A stretch of 64,000 nucleotides of DNA from Hypoxylon rubiginosum. Taxonomy: Eukaryota > Ascomycota > Sordariomycetes > Xylariales > Hypoxylaceae. The position numbers were made by a program, and so were the translations under genes. The DNA is taken from positions 186,001-250,000 of the forward strand of contig CADCXA010000031.1 of NCBI GenBank assembly GCA_902806565.1, read 5' to 3'. Shown here one piece after another: positions 22,651-32,768 of this stretch (within the stretch, counting starts at the first letter, position 1; each line of letters starts with the position of its first letter). The notes under the pieces are model-generated. The model had not been told where the DNA came from. It worked only from the letters and a program-made list of their open reading frames with translations, and searched no databases.

Positions 22651-24339
22651 ATGCGCTTCCTGAAGGCTCTAGTTACTAAGGAGACTGGAACTTTGCAAGT
22701 GGTGGAGAAAAATGCAAACCAGGTGCCTCAGTACGCTATTCTATCGCACACCTGGGAGGAAGATGAGGTAAAACTCGAAGACATTGAGAGTGGTAGAGCG
22801 AAAGATGTGTCGTCAAAGGCTCTTGATGCTAAGGCCAAGACATCGCCATTAGAGGCAAAGTCGCTGTCAAAGCTGAAGTGTGCCTGCATCCAAGCTGCCA
22901 ACGACGGCTACGAGTATATCTGGATCGACTCCTGCTGTATTGACAAGCGCAACAGCGCCGAGCTGTCTGAAGCAATCAACTCTATGTTCGCATGGTATCG
23001 CGATGCCGCCATTTGCTACGCCTTCTTGCTCAACGCGCCGGACGAACTGGACACAGCCGAGGCGAGAGCTGAATTTGCCGAGAATAGGTGGTTCCGGCGC
23101 GGCTTTACATTGCAGGAACTCCTGGCGCCCACGCACGTCATATTCTTTTCGGGCAAGTGGGTTCCCATCGGCGAGAAGAGACTGCTGTGTGGTCTCCTTG
23201 CTGAAATTACAGGAATTGATGCGGATATCCTGCGCGGCGATCGACCTCTAACCTCGGCGAGCGTGGCAAGGCGCATGTCATGGGCTGCGAAAAGGGTGAC
23301 GACACGGCCGGAAGACACCGCGTACTGTCTTATGGGTATATTCTCCGTCAACATGCCTATGCTCTACGGCGAGGGCGCAGAGAAAGCATTCGTAAGACTG
23401 CAAGAGGAAATCATGAAGGAATCTGACGACCACTCATTGTTCGCCTGGGTTACATCGACCTTACCCCCAGATGCCATACATGGCCTACTGGCAACATCTC
23501 CGTCCTTCTTTTCACATTCGAACAGCATACTACCCTACCAAGATTGGGAGCCTCGCGCTCCTTACGCTATGACTAATCGCGGCTTAAAGATCGATCTGTA
23601 TCTAACGGCATGCGGCGACGGTATATACGAAGCGGCTCTTAATTGCCCTGTGCCGCCGGATTACAAAGGCTCTAGCTTCCTAGCCCTCAACCTCAAAAAA
23701 ATGTCTGATACCGATGAGCAGTATGCTCGTGTCAATGTCAGGCAGTTCGCTAGTGTTGATCGACTGGGGGATCTCAAAACCGTCTATATCCTCCAGAAGC
23801 CGAACGTTCTGTCAGCCGAAGGCGCCTATCCGCATCACTTCATCAATTTTTATCGTGGACCCTCTCCGACAGCTAGCCCACGCGGTTACCAGCTAATCTC
23901 CATGCAGTATCCAGCTGACTCGGATTCGGCGCCCCCTCTGCCGCTAAGACGGAATCCTTATACAGAATGGATCCCCGAGAACTTGCCCCGCAGCCTCTTG
24001 ATGCGCAGGCGGCCAGCGCAGCTTTCCGCGACCCTAATATTCCAGCGTTTTGATGGCAAGCGATTAGCGGTGATGATTGGCACCATGAGCGGTTTCGACA
24101 TTGCTTTTGACGTTCATGAGCTCGACGACGAACTAGGTTGGGATGTCTTGACTTTCGAGCATATGGAGGCCAGATTCGAAGCTTCGACGGCAACCAGTTT
24201 CGAGGGTAAATATCACATCGTGTCCGTTTCTAGCAGGGCCTTTGTAGGCTCCGAGTTCAAGTATTACAGGGTTAATATCGACATCGAGGCTACTGTGCAT
24301 TCGTTCAAGGAAATTGCAGAACAGTTCTGGCCATGGTGA
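22651..24339 (+). CDS. HET-domain (heterokaryon incompatibility) protein
   Basis: 562 residues, single exon. The HET domain occupies about residues 28-190: YAILSHTWEEDEV at the start, then the central YIWIDSCCIDKRNSAELSEA block and the RWFRRGFTLQELLAP block, all three standard HET signatures. Downstream comes the frequent tail VARRMSWAAKRVTTRPEDTAYCLMGIF and NMPMLYGEGAEKAF, as in HET-E/HET-D-type N-terminal modules. The remaining C-terminal part (about 270-562) is without recognised repeats. There is no NACHT or WD40 here, so it is a HET-only type. Known role: HET domains trigger cell death in nonself recognition after hyphal fusion, probably through TIR-like NADase-related folds; whether this one is active is inference. 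ATG at 22651 gives the family-typical MRFLKAL start. Confidence 0.9.
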   Translation: MRFLKALVTKETGTLQVVEKNANQVPQYAILSHTWEEDEVKLEDIESGRAKDVSSKALDAKAKTSPLEAKSLSKLKCACIQAANDGYEYIWIDSCCIDKRNSAELSEAINSMFAWYRDAAICYAFLLNAPDELDTAEARAEFAENRWFRRGFTLQELLAPTHVIFFSGKWVPIGEKRLLCGLLAEITGIDADILRGDRPLTSASVARRMSWAAKRVTTRPEDTAYCLMGIFSVNMPMLYGEGAEKAFVRLQEEIMKESDDHSLFAWVTSTLPPDAIHGLLATSPSFFSHSNSILPYQDWEPRAPYAMTNRGLKIDLYLTACGDGIYEAALNCPVPPDYKGSSFLALNLKKMSDTDEQYARVNVRQFASVDRLGDLKTVYILQKPNVLSAEGAYPHHFINFYRGPSPTASPRGYQLISMQYPADSDSAPPLPLRRNPYTEWIPENLPRSLLMRRRPAQLSATLIFQRFDGKRLAVMIGTMSGFDIAFDVHELDDELGWDVLTFEHMEARFEASTATSFEGKYHIVSVSSRAFVGSEFKYYRVNIDIEATVHSFKEIAEQFWPW

Positions 24340-24970
24340 CGCTGGGACGCGAATGTCGGGAGCTTTGCCAGCTACGCCTGAAGAGCACGCAGCTAAGGCT
24401 AAGGAAAGAACAAGAAATCGTCATTACCTACCTGGTATCTATGGGGACAAATTCGTACGGAATAAATAACATTGGGTATCAAACAACAAGGAACACACAT
24501 TTATCTTTACGGAATATTTTCTTTATGATTGTCGCCTGCTTGCAGCACTCCAGAGCAACGTTAAATACCCCTTTAGCAAGAACATCATCGTAGAATCGAG
24601 TGGAGGAGGCGAAAATTATAGCAGACCGAGCTTAGTTCCCGAGCCCTTACTCTATCACGTATACTCAGACTCGAGCTATAGGTACTCAGGACCTACACCA
24701 GAAGGTGTACAATGAGAAGTTGCAAGATATTCGTAATCAAATCTTTTCGTGAATCGATGCTACCTTACAGAGCTACCACGACTGGCTTATGCCTTAAGCC
24801 CCCCTTAAAACGCCGTTGATGCATACCGTCAGATAGAAAAAACCACGGACCGCTTTGCATGGTTCGTCCCTGACTTTTAGCCCACGGACGCGCTATTCTC
24901 GCGTCTATGAATGGACATCCTCCTATTAAAAATCATGGTATCATTTATATGTGCCCGTCCCCGGCCCCCT
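24340..24970. other. Intergenic region between convergent HET and eIF3e genes
   Basis: The genes on either side point towards each other, so it holds two 3' ends. No further feature is supported. Confidence 0.5.
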
Positions 24971-26319
24971 TTATCTCGCGACGGCGGCGGTGAGAACCTG
25001 GGTCCGGAAGAAGCCGCCCTTGGTTCGCTCGATGACCTGCTGGTAGACGGAGCTGGGGGGGTGGTTCATGACGACGGTGCCCTCCTTGTAGTCGATCTTG
25101 GCGTCGACGCGGGTGTCGCGGATGAGGTTGACGATCCACTTCTCGCCCTCGTCCTGGCCGAGGCCGAGGCGGGCGCTGAGGTCGCGGATGTCGATGCGGG
25201 CGTGGATCTTGCAGTAGCTCTCCGAGATGAGGTGGCGGGCGGCGTCGACGAAGAGGTCGGCGGCGGAGAAGAGGAAGAAGTCGGACCGGAGGATCTCCTC
25301 GGCCAGGAGGAGGTGCCGCTGCGCCTCCTCGAAGTCGAAGTCGACGTAGAGCGCGCGCACGAAGTCGGTCACCGGGTCCGTGTACTCGTAGGCTTCCTGC
25401 TTCACGATGCGGATGATGTCCTTGAGCTGCTTCTGGTGCTGGCCCGAGTTCCGGGTCCGGCTGCGGCCGGTGATGACGGCGGCGGTGAGGTACCGCAGGA
25501 CCCAGGGGCAGCTCGTCTGGATGGTGTTGATATACGCGGGGCTGAAAAACAGCTCTAACAGTCCGTCGCGGGTGCGGTCGTCGTTGAAGAGAGGGAAAAG
25601 AGCCCAGTGGATGAGCCAGGTGCGTTGGCTCAATTGGGCTAGGGGGTTGTTGAACAGCTTGGAGTCGATGTTTTCCTTTACTTTATGTAGCTCCTCTACA
25701 CTGCCCTCCCAGTTCGTCGTCAGGATCTCAGACGCGAACTTTCCCCACGTCGCGGCGGCCACCTTGTCGTTATCGGTGGATAGCACACGGAACTGGTACA
25801 ATAGATCGGCTGCGGCCGCGTAGTTGCCGCAGCTGTATTGGAAGTTTCCGAAGTCATATAATGCGTTGACCATATCGACGGTGACCTGAAGGATGTCAGA
25901 ATCGAGATCAAGGAAAATGGTGAAAAGCAATATCAACATACATCGTGATCCTTTTTCAAGAACTCAAGGTTAGCAACTTTGTCGCTCCGCAGGTTTCCGA
26001 CAACGTCCTCGCGTCCCAGTAGATCGACGAGCTTGTTAGTGCTCTCCTCGAACTGTTCCAGGCGCGAGATGACTTTCTGCCGCTTGTCGTTGAACTCGGG
26101 AGGCGGTTGCTCGAGGTCCTCCAGCTCGGCCTTCAGGTTCCCCACGAAATCGGTCATGTTCGTGGTCTTGAGGAGCTCGTACTTGGCCTTCGTGATGGCC
26201 AGGACCGACTCATCGTCGGCGTCTTCAGGCAGCTGGCCGGCCGCGAACTCGAGGAGGGGGAAGACGAGGTGACGGTCGAGGTGGCCGACGAGTTTCGGCA
26301 GAAGATCGTATTCCGCCAT
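24971..26319 (-). CDS. Eukaryotic translation initiation factor 3 subunit e (Int6)
   Basis: Two exons, 25942-26319 and 24971-25885, with a 56-bp phase-0 intron (GTATGT ... CTTCAG), 430 residues. The N-terminus [20 protein letters not shown] and the exon junction [23 protein letters not shown] are highly typical of eIF3e. The C-terminal PCI domain spans about residues 240-410 ([17 protein letters not shown], then the winged-helix part DLSARLGL and [16 protein letters not shown]). Known role: a PCI subunit of the eIF3 octamer that assists mRNA recruitment to the 43S complex. The 3' half is strongly GC-biased, producing open frames on the other strand that I discount. Divergent from the mL49 gene with 358 bp between the start codons. 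Confidence 0.93.
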
Positions 26320-26677
26320 GTTCGCTGCGGGTATCGAGATAGACGTTCGGTAGTAGATAGGAGGTGGGTTGCGACCGCGATGATGTCGATGTTGAAGGAT
26401 TTTGAGGTTGAACCAAAAAATTCCGTGGGGCGCAAATTGTTTGGAGGGGCAGGGTTAGACTCTTTTGGTGGACCGTGCACGGTTGTTTTTATCGATTAGC
26501 GACTATCGATCAGCCTATCCAATATTCTGCCGAGATAAGATAGTGCTAGGTACCTATGTATTCCGTACATCGGAAAAGTTCTGAAGCTTTTTGAGAACGA
26601 CGTGAACGACGCAGTCGTTTTTCCACCTCACGAAACAATTGGTATCGCCCATACCCATAAGCGATCCTATTCTAATT
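26320..26677. promoter_or_regulatory. Bidirectional promoter region, eIF3e / mL49
   Basis: 358 bp between two divergent start codons, so both promoters must be here. It holds TATCGAT / ATCGATAG-like words near 26490-26515 and a GGTACCTATG near 26551. No canonical TATA box is visible. Confidence 0.5.
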
Positions 26678-27185
26678 ATGTTCTTACCAAGAGTTCTCCG
26701 GCCCTTTGCGGTGCCTAGGGCACCTCTTTCTTTATTCTCGCCTCGTTTCATCCTACCCGTTCGTACACGATACCTCTCCACGACGATTGAACAATCGAGC
26801 TCGCCCGATCTCGCGACTCCTCACTCTCCAGAGCCCACCAGTCCCTCTACACAACCAGAATCGCAAAATCCTAGCCCGCTACCCTACTTCGTTAGCAGGA
26901 ATAATCTCAACAACCTTAGTGTGTACCAACGCAACAAACGAGGTGGAAATCGCAAGGTCACCATATTAAAGAACGGAGAGGGAGACCTGAAGGCTCTGAA
27001 GCAAGATATTAAGGAGGCACTACAACTGAACGATGGCGATTTATCTATTAATAGTGTGACCAACCATATTGAGATAAAGGTAAGCACAAAGAAGTCCGCA
27101 AGGGAGGCTCAATATACTGACCACTTTTTGCTAGGGTCAGAAGAAAGTTGAAGTCCTGAACTTCCTTGCAACCATGGGCTTCTAA
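26678..27185 (+). CDS. IMG2: Mitochondrial large ribosomal subunit protein mL49 (Img2 family)
   Basis: Two exons, 26678-27079 and 27135-27185, with a 55-bp phase-0 intron (GTAAGC ... GCTAG). The second exon encodes only 16 residues, GQKKVEVLNFLATMGF. Product 150 residues. The N-terminus is rich in Arg, Ser and hydrophobics (FLPRVLRPFAVPRAPL), like a mitochondrial targeting peptide. The core LPYFVSRNNLNNLSVYQRNK and NRKVTILKNGEGDLKALK match the Img2/mL49 family, as does the final GQKKVEVLNFLATMGF. Known role: structural protein of the mitochondrial 54S subunit. The first in-frame ATG was taken as start. Missing the intron would truncate the protein just before its conserved end. Confidence 0.88.
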
Positions 27186-27527
27186 GTATATATCAAAACC
27201 CCCGAATCGTAGTTCATAGAGGTCTTCATCACGCCTGTCCAGAAAACCTCGTGGGTGGCTGTGGGTGAGGTGTGCATGAAGATGCGGGCTTGAGGGAACA
27301 GCCAGTATCGAAATTGTCTAGAGGCTAAAGCATCAAGCCGAAATACTCTCATCGAAAAGAGTCTAGCAAGAGATATTCCGAGCATCGGTACCGTGCTCGA
27401 TGTGTATATATATGTACTATAAATGTCGCAAGGCAAGAGGCGGACGCTCGGTTGTATAAAACCAAATACAACCACAATGGCTTTCATATTGTGAACCCAT
27501 CCCCCCGAAACTACATATGTACTTAGC
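27186..27527. other. Short intergenic region between convergent genes
   Basis: Holds the 3' ends of the mL49 gene and of the PLP-enzyme gene. A TATATATATG stretch lies near 27406. Nothing else is supported. Confidence 0.5.
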
Positions 27528-28700
27528 TCACGATGGTATGGGATATTCCCTCTGGCCTTCCGTACAGTAAAGTACCACAACCGAAGTGCCATCAAGCCCC
27601 AGCTCCTGTCTCGCATCCTTACACGCCCTCCTAAGGGCAGCCAGCGTAGCCGCGCCGCAAGGTCCGGCAAGAATGCCGCGGGCCTTCAGGTCTTGCACCG
27701 CGTCGTGCGCCTCCCGATCCGTCACGGTTACCCCCGCGTCCACGCCGTCTCTGAGGACCGGCCACGCCGACGTCGACAGCGTGCCGCAGTTCATGCCGCA
27801 CATTATCGTGTCCCCCGTCGGCACCGATACGCTCTGCCCCGCTTTTAACGACTGGAAAAGGCACGCCGCGGTCGTGGGCTCGACCGCGAGAATAGTAGCC
27901 GCAGGGCCGGACTCCACCTTCTTCCGCCCGGATGACTTGTAGTGCGCCGTAACGGCCTCGCCGACGGACCCAGCACCCACCGGAACGACGGCATGCGTAG
28001 CCGGCTTCCCGCCCGTCAGGTCCAGGGTCTGATGATCCGACTCCGCGAGCATAGTCCCGTAGCCCTCGACAAAGTACCGCGGAACCGCCTCGTCGCATCC
28101 CTCGACGCCGACATCCATCACCAGGATACTGTTCTCCTCAGCCCGCGCCTCCCGCAGCGCCACCGGGATCACGTCGTCGTAGCTCCCGTCGACCGCGACC
28201 ACCTCCGCCCCCTCGCCCCGGATCCTGTCTCGCGTCGCCTCGTCCATGAACCCGGGCACGTACACCCGCGTCGGGACCCCCATGTGCCCCGTCGCCATGC
28301 GCGCGACGGCCCGGCCGCAGTTGCCCTCCGTCAGCGTCACGACCCGGACGCCCGCTCCCCGGGCCCTGGCGCCGACCTCCGCGAACGGGGGGACGTCGTC
28401 TCCGCTTTCTGCTGCCGCTGCTGCCGGGAGCCCGAGGTGCGACCCGACGGCTCGGTAGACGGCCCACGAGGCGCCTAGGATCTTGAACGCCGGCAGCCCG
28501 AACCGGTTGGACTCGTCTTTGAGCAGGACGTGGCCGAGCCCGAGCTCCGCCGCTAGGTCGGGTAGGCTGTGCAGCTTTGTCTCGTTGTAGTCCGGGATCG
28601 TCTTGTGGAAGGCGAGAACGGCCGACGTGTCCGTCGCGGCCCCGCTCTCGTGCCGTGACCATTCTCGGGCCGGCGGGTTTAGGTGGATGAATTGGGTCAT
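27528..28700 (-). CDS. PLP-dependent diaminopropionate ammonia-lyase-like enzyme
   Basis: 390 residues, single exon, fold-type II PLP family (threonine dehydratase/DpaL group). The Schiff-base lysine is Lys73 in FGLPAFKILGASWA, the segment used by diaminopropionate ammonia-lyases. The TEGNCGRAVA segment corresponds to the TxGNHG substrate/cofactor loop, with Cys in place of the usual His. VVPVGAGSVGEAV is the glycine-rich phosphate-binding loop. Family reaction: beta-elimination of 2,3-diaminopropionate to pyruvate and ammonia, or related amino acid deamination; the precise substrate is inferred. Soluble, with no targeting signal. The N-terminal 200 codons are very GC-rich. ATG at 28700 gives MTQFIHLNP, the family-like start. 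Confidence 0.8.
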   Translation of the reverse strand: MTQFIHLNPPAREWSRHESGAATDTSAVLAFHKTIPDYNETKLHSLPDLAAELGLGHVLLKDESNRFGLPAFKILGASWAVYRAVGSHLGLPAAAAAESGDDVPPFAEVGARARGAGVRVVTLTEGNCGRAVARMATGHMGVPTRVYVPGFMDEATRDRIRGEGAEVVAVDGSYDDVIPVALREARAEENSILVMDVGVEGCDEAVPRYFVEGYGTMLAESDHQTLDLTGGKPATHAVVPVGAGSVGEAVTAHYKSSGRKKVESGPAATILAVEPTTAACLFQSLKAGQSVSVPTGDTIMCGMNCGTLSTSAWPVLRDGVDAGVTVTDREAHDAVQDLKARGILAGPCGAATLAALRRACKDARQELGLDGTSVVVLYCTEGQREYPIPS

Positions 28701-29712
28701 GTTAGATCAATGCGATCCCCTCGGAATATTTTTGCTTCGACTTGGAGATGGTGAGAGCGTTAGCCCTCTTGACTTGTTATATATATCTAGGTACACATTT
28801 GATTATGGGTATGGTTTACCTCGATACAGTCGCCTTTTTCTCGCTTGAACGGCTGACCAAACAGGCGTCAACCCGACGTCGGATCCCGATGAGGTTGTAG
28901 TGGATATGATAAATCGGCTAAGAAATAAGCGGATGTCGTATCGCCGGTGGAGAAGAAGTGGGAATAACTACACCGTAACGTCGGTTGGGTACCGACTGGC
29001 TACATGCCGCAAGGGAAGAGTGCATTTACCAGCACGATGGGATTCATTCTGAACCAATTCAAATCCTGATTCTGCGAGATCCCTGTGCCGTGAGTAACCG
29101 GAGACTATTTATATAGATTTATATAGATTAGCTTTCAAGTCAACTTGTGATGTTCATCAATATGTTGTCGCTCCGATACCGACCTTGGCGGCGCCCTTTG
29201 GCAATCCGTTACGTACAGACATGTACAGGATATGAATAAATTGTCTAAGGGTCATTAGCGAGCATTCCTATTGATTTTACTAGATAATGACCGCTTCTCA
29301 TATTTCTTTTCTCACCATGAAGACTGTGATATAAATTGCTACGGGCACATACAATAGATATAGATGGATAAGAAGTAGGTATACTTAGCATTAGGTTGAA
29401 AATTGAATTATACATAGTTGTAGGGATGTTGTTGTTGTCAGTCTAGCTATACTATTGAATATAACTGATTCTAGATTGAGATAGGTCATTACTATAATAC
29501 TCATTAACTTGAAAGCTAGGAGACGTAATAAACGATGCCTGTCTTAAGGTTCCACAATGCAAACAAACCTATGTTGACTTGTGCCACTAATAAATGCTCT
29601 AAGCTTGAGTCAAAATGCCATCCCAAGAGGGAAAGGAATGAATACGAATGTCCCGCCCAGTATAATGCCAAATCCACCTTAGTATCTCACTCGGTCGTTT
29701 GATATAAGGCCG
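28701..29712. other. Intergenic AT-rich region
   Basis: About 1 kb without coding sign. Several long A/T-rich stretches such as TTTATATAGATTTATATAGATTAG near 29107 and GATATAGATGGATAAG. It includes the promoter of the PLP enzyme gene on its left and the 3' end of the collagen-like gene on its right. Confidence 0.5.
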
Positions 29713-31657
29713 TCAATGGCAGCATCTACATGCACAACCACAATGACCACCGCATTGACCTCCTCCGCAACGGCCAATGCATTGACCCCCACAACGCTTA
29801 CTGCACTGGCCGCAACAGTGGGACCATCGACCGGGGGTCTCGTAATCTGGATACTCCCAGTCGATTATGTGTGGCCGGCCGGGACGTCCGCGCGGCCCCG
29901 GGGGCCCTGGAGGTCCTCTAGGTCCAGGTACCAAGTGACCACCAGGCAATCTAGTAAGGGTTAGCAAATCAGAAGAAGGCGAGACACATCGTGATCACAC
30001 TTACCCGGGCAGTCCTCTCGGTCCCCTCTCTCCCCTCTCCCCCATTTCTCCTGGCGATCCGGCTCGGCCTCGTGGACCTGGCGGTCCTCCGTGTCCTGGC
30101 AGGCCTGGTATGCCGGCAGGACCAGGGGGGCCATCGTCACCATCCAATCCCGGTGAACCTTGGGGCCCGGGCTCTCCCCGAGGGCCAGGATATCCGCGAG
30201 GGCCAAGTGGCCCACCTGGTCCAGGGGGTCCGTCGAGTCCAATGGGGCCACGAGGGCCAGGGAGGCCAGGAGTACCGGGGGGGCCCATAGGACCGGAGGG
30301 ACCCGTAGGACCCGAAGGGCCCTGGTGACCTGGGGGGCCACCGGGGCCACCTGGGCCACCGGGACCCCGAGGACCGGAAGGGCCAGATGGGCCAGGGCGT
30401 CCTTCCGGTCCTTCTGGTCCTTCTAATCCGTCTTCCCTGTTTTCACATTGATATTAGCTTAGGAAATGTCCGCGTCAATGGTAGAGACATACCCTTGGGG
30501 TCCTGGAGGTCCAGGAAGCCCATCACGCCCAGTAAGTCCAGGCAGGCCATCTCGACCATCACGCCCGTCTCTACCGTGCTGGCCCGCCGGTCTAAACTTT
30601 CGCATTAGCGGTTCATCTTCTCAGAGCTCCGGACTAGTAGATCGAACTTGGTCTAAGAACGTAGACATACCCTGCAGAACCCGGACAACCTTTGGGGCCT
30701 GGTGGCCCAACGGGACCTTGAAGTTTGCATATTAGATCGATATGCTCAGCATAACGCAATGGCGATGTATTTAAGATATCGCATCGAGGATACTTCCAAT
30801 ACGATCACTGAGGATTGAGGGTCACTCACCAGGTGGTCCAGGCCTCCCGACAGCTCCGGTGGCTCCGGTTGGACCAGCAGCGCCGACAGGACCGACACGA
30901 CCGGTAGCACCGGTAGCACCAGTATCACCAGTGGCGCCAGTAGCGCCAGTAGGCCCAGTCGCGCCCGTCGCGCCAACAGGTCCCTGGGCTATCAGGTGTC
31001 AGCAACATGATATAGACGTATCGAACAATTGATAATGATTCATCTGTTATAAGGCGGAAATAAATTCCGTCGTCTCTTACCTCCGTCTGCTCCGGCCGGC
31101 CCCTGAAGTCCTGGAGGTCCTGGGGGTCCTATGATGGCGGGACCCTAGATAAGAATATGTTAGTAGGTAGTATCCGTTATAACGCATCTCTACAAGGTAT
31201 CAGTACTTACAGGCGGACCCACGGGTCCTGGTAGCCCTGGCGGTCCTCGTGGTCCCGGCGGACCGGGGATACAACGCTTCGGTTTGGGGCATGGCTTCGG
31301 CGGGGGTTTCCTCCTTCTGCAGAAGCAGCAGCAGAGGACGAAAGCCAGGAGGGAGAGCCCCAGTATGACGCCCATTATGATAAGCGCTGTGTTCGCCGAC
31401 GAATCTCCGCTCGATCTCGCCACTGGAGCCGGAGCGGGCGTGGATGATGTCGTCGCGCCGGCGGCCCATACCTGAGCGGGTTCGGTCGTGGTGGTGGTCG
31501 TCCCCTGCTCGTTACCTAGTTGGATTACGGTGACACATATTCCAGAGTCGTCGGTTACTGTCAGCGTGACGCCTTCGCCCCTGGCGCCAAGGCCTGGAGC
31601 GGGTGTCGGCTGGACGGATTTGGGGGTGGTGTAAGAGGTAATGAGTGTAGTAGCCAT
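29713..31657 (-). CDS. Membrane-anchored collagen-like protein
   Basis: Seven exons: 31211-31657, 31081-31144, 30830-30988, 30671-30716, 30493-30591, 30005-30436 and 29713-29950, total 494 residues. All introns have GT-AG ends and every junction keeps the Gly-X-Y register. Layout: residues 1-95 Thr/Ser/Pro-rich without a signal peptide; one membrane segment at about 96-118 ([19 protein letters not shown] plus Cys-rich end); a basic Pro-rich stretch [15 protein letters not shown]; then about 270 residues of Gly-X-Y repeats, some Pro-rich and one block of GATGAT type; finally a Cys-rich tail with repeated CGGQC-like units. Collagen-like repeats form triple helices in other organisms. Its cellular role is unknown. 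By the positive-inside rule the collagen part would face the cytoplasm, which is odd. The start is the first in-frame ATG. Confidence 0.8.
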
Positions 31658-32768
31658 TCTATCTATCCGACCGTGGAGAGGCGACAATGGGCCCGAGTCT
31701 CCTCTATAGTTGAGCAGTAGTCTCTACTCCTACCGCTTGCTTCCTTTTTCCCTATCCAAAAATCCAAGAGAAAACCAGAGTTGGTGGGAAAGGTGGGAAA
31801 TGTCGTGCGGCTTCCCGAGAGTCCCCCTCTCCCCTTTCCCTTTCTTCCGTAGGACTCTCGGCAACTGCCCATTTTCCGTCGAGCCTCCTTAGCAAAATGC
31901 CCCATGTCAATACCCAAGTGAACGTGCAAGCTGAAATCTGCAGGCTGGCAGCCACGGGCCGGGCCATAGGACGTGGTTAGTTTATCGATGTCATTTTCGC
32001 CGGTTGAGGCTCGAGGCCAAGCGAACCAACCATCGCCACGAGGTTCCGTGTGTGATAATGCAAGCGGACAATGTCTACAGAGGTGGGCAGCCAGAAGGGG
32101 AAGCCGTTGAGCTCACGGAGGCGTTGTTGGTGCACGGCGAAACCTGTCATGCATTGTTGCGCCTCGGGAGGGCGAGCCTCGAATCATGTAGCTTTCCGGC
32201 CTGTCGAAAGTGTGTGGTAGCATCTATGTAGGCCCAATTATGCAAGAAATTTCCCTCTGCTCTGCTTTGCCGCAGGATACCGCCGATTTGGAGACGTTAT
32301 TTGTGACTGGTCGGCAGGCAGGCTCTTCAGCGTCGTACGGCCCATCTGCGTCCATCCCGCACTTTTGGGGGGGCTACAAACCTGCGTGGCAGCCTAGGAT
32401 AACAACAAACGGTGTGTTGGATGACGCAGGCGGCCGGGCGTCCATTGTTGGTCGCGGCGGCGCAACTTGACAGCCTCGATTGCAAACGCCGGAATAAAGC
32501 TCCGGGTAAAACGACAGGAAACCAATTGCGGTCCCGGCGGTTGGCTGCTTATGCATATGACGAATCAATTTTCTGTGGCGCGGTAACGAATTCTCGATTA
32601 GGCAATCTATTAAACAGACCCGCGTTTCTTAGCTAAGAGTTCTTCTCTCCGTTTGCTCTTTCGAGTCTTCTAGCAACTAGCAATGTTAATATTGACATCT
32701 CATATTTATCAAGCCACCGAAATCTGAGCACCTTGTGTCTCGCTCGCTGTACTCACTCGCACTTGAGC
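31658..32768. other. Intergenic region
   Basis: 1.1 kb with no convincing gene. It holds the promoter of the collagen-like gene at its left end and the 3' end of the 2EXR gene at its right end. Short open frames here lack any recognisable feature. Confidence 0.5.
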
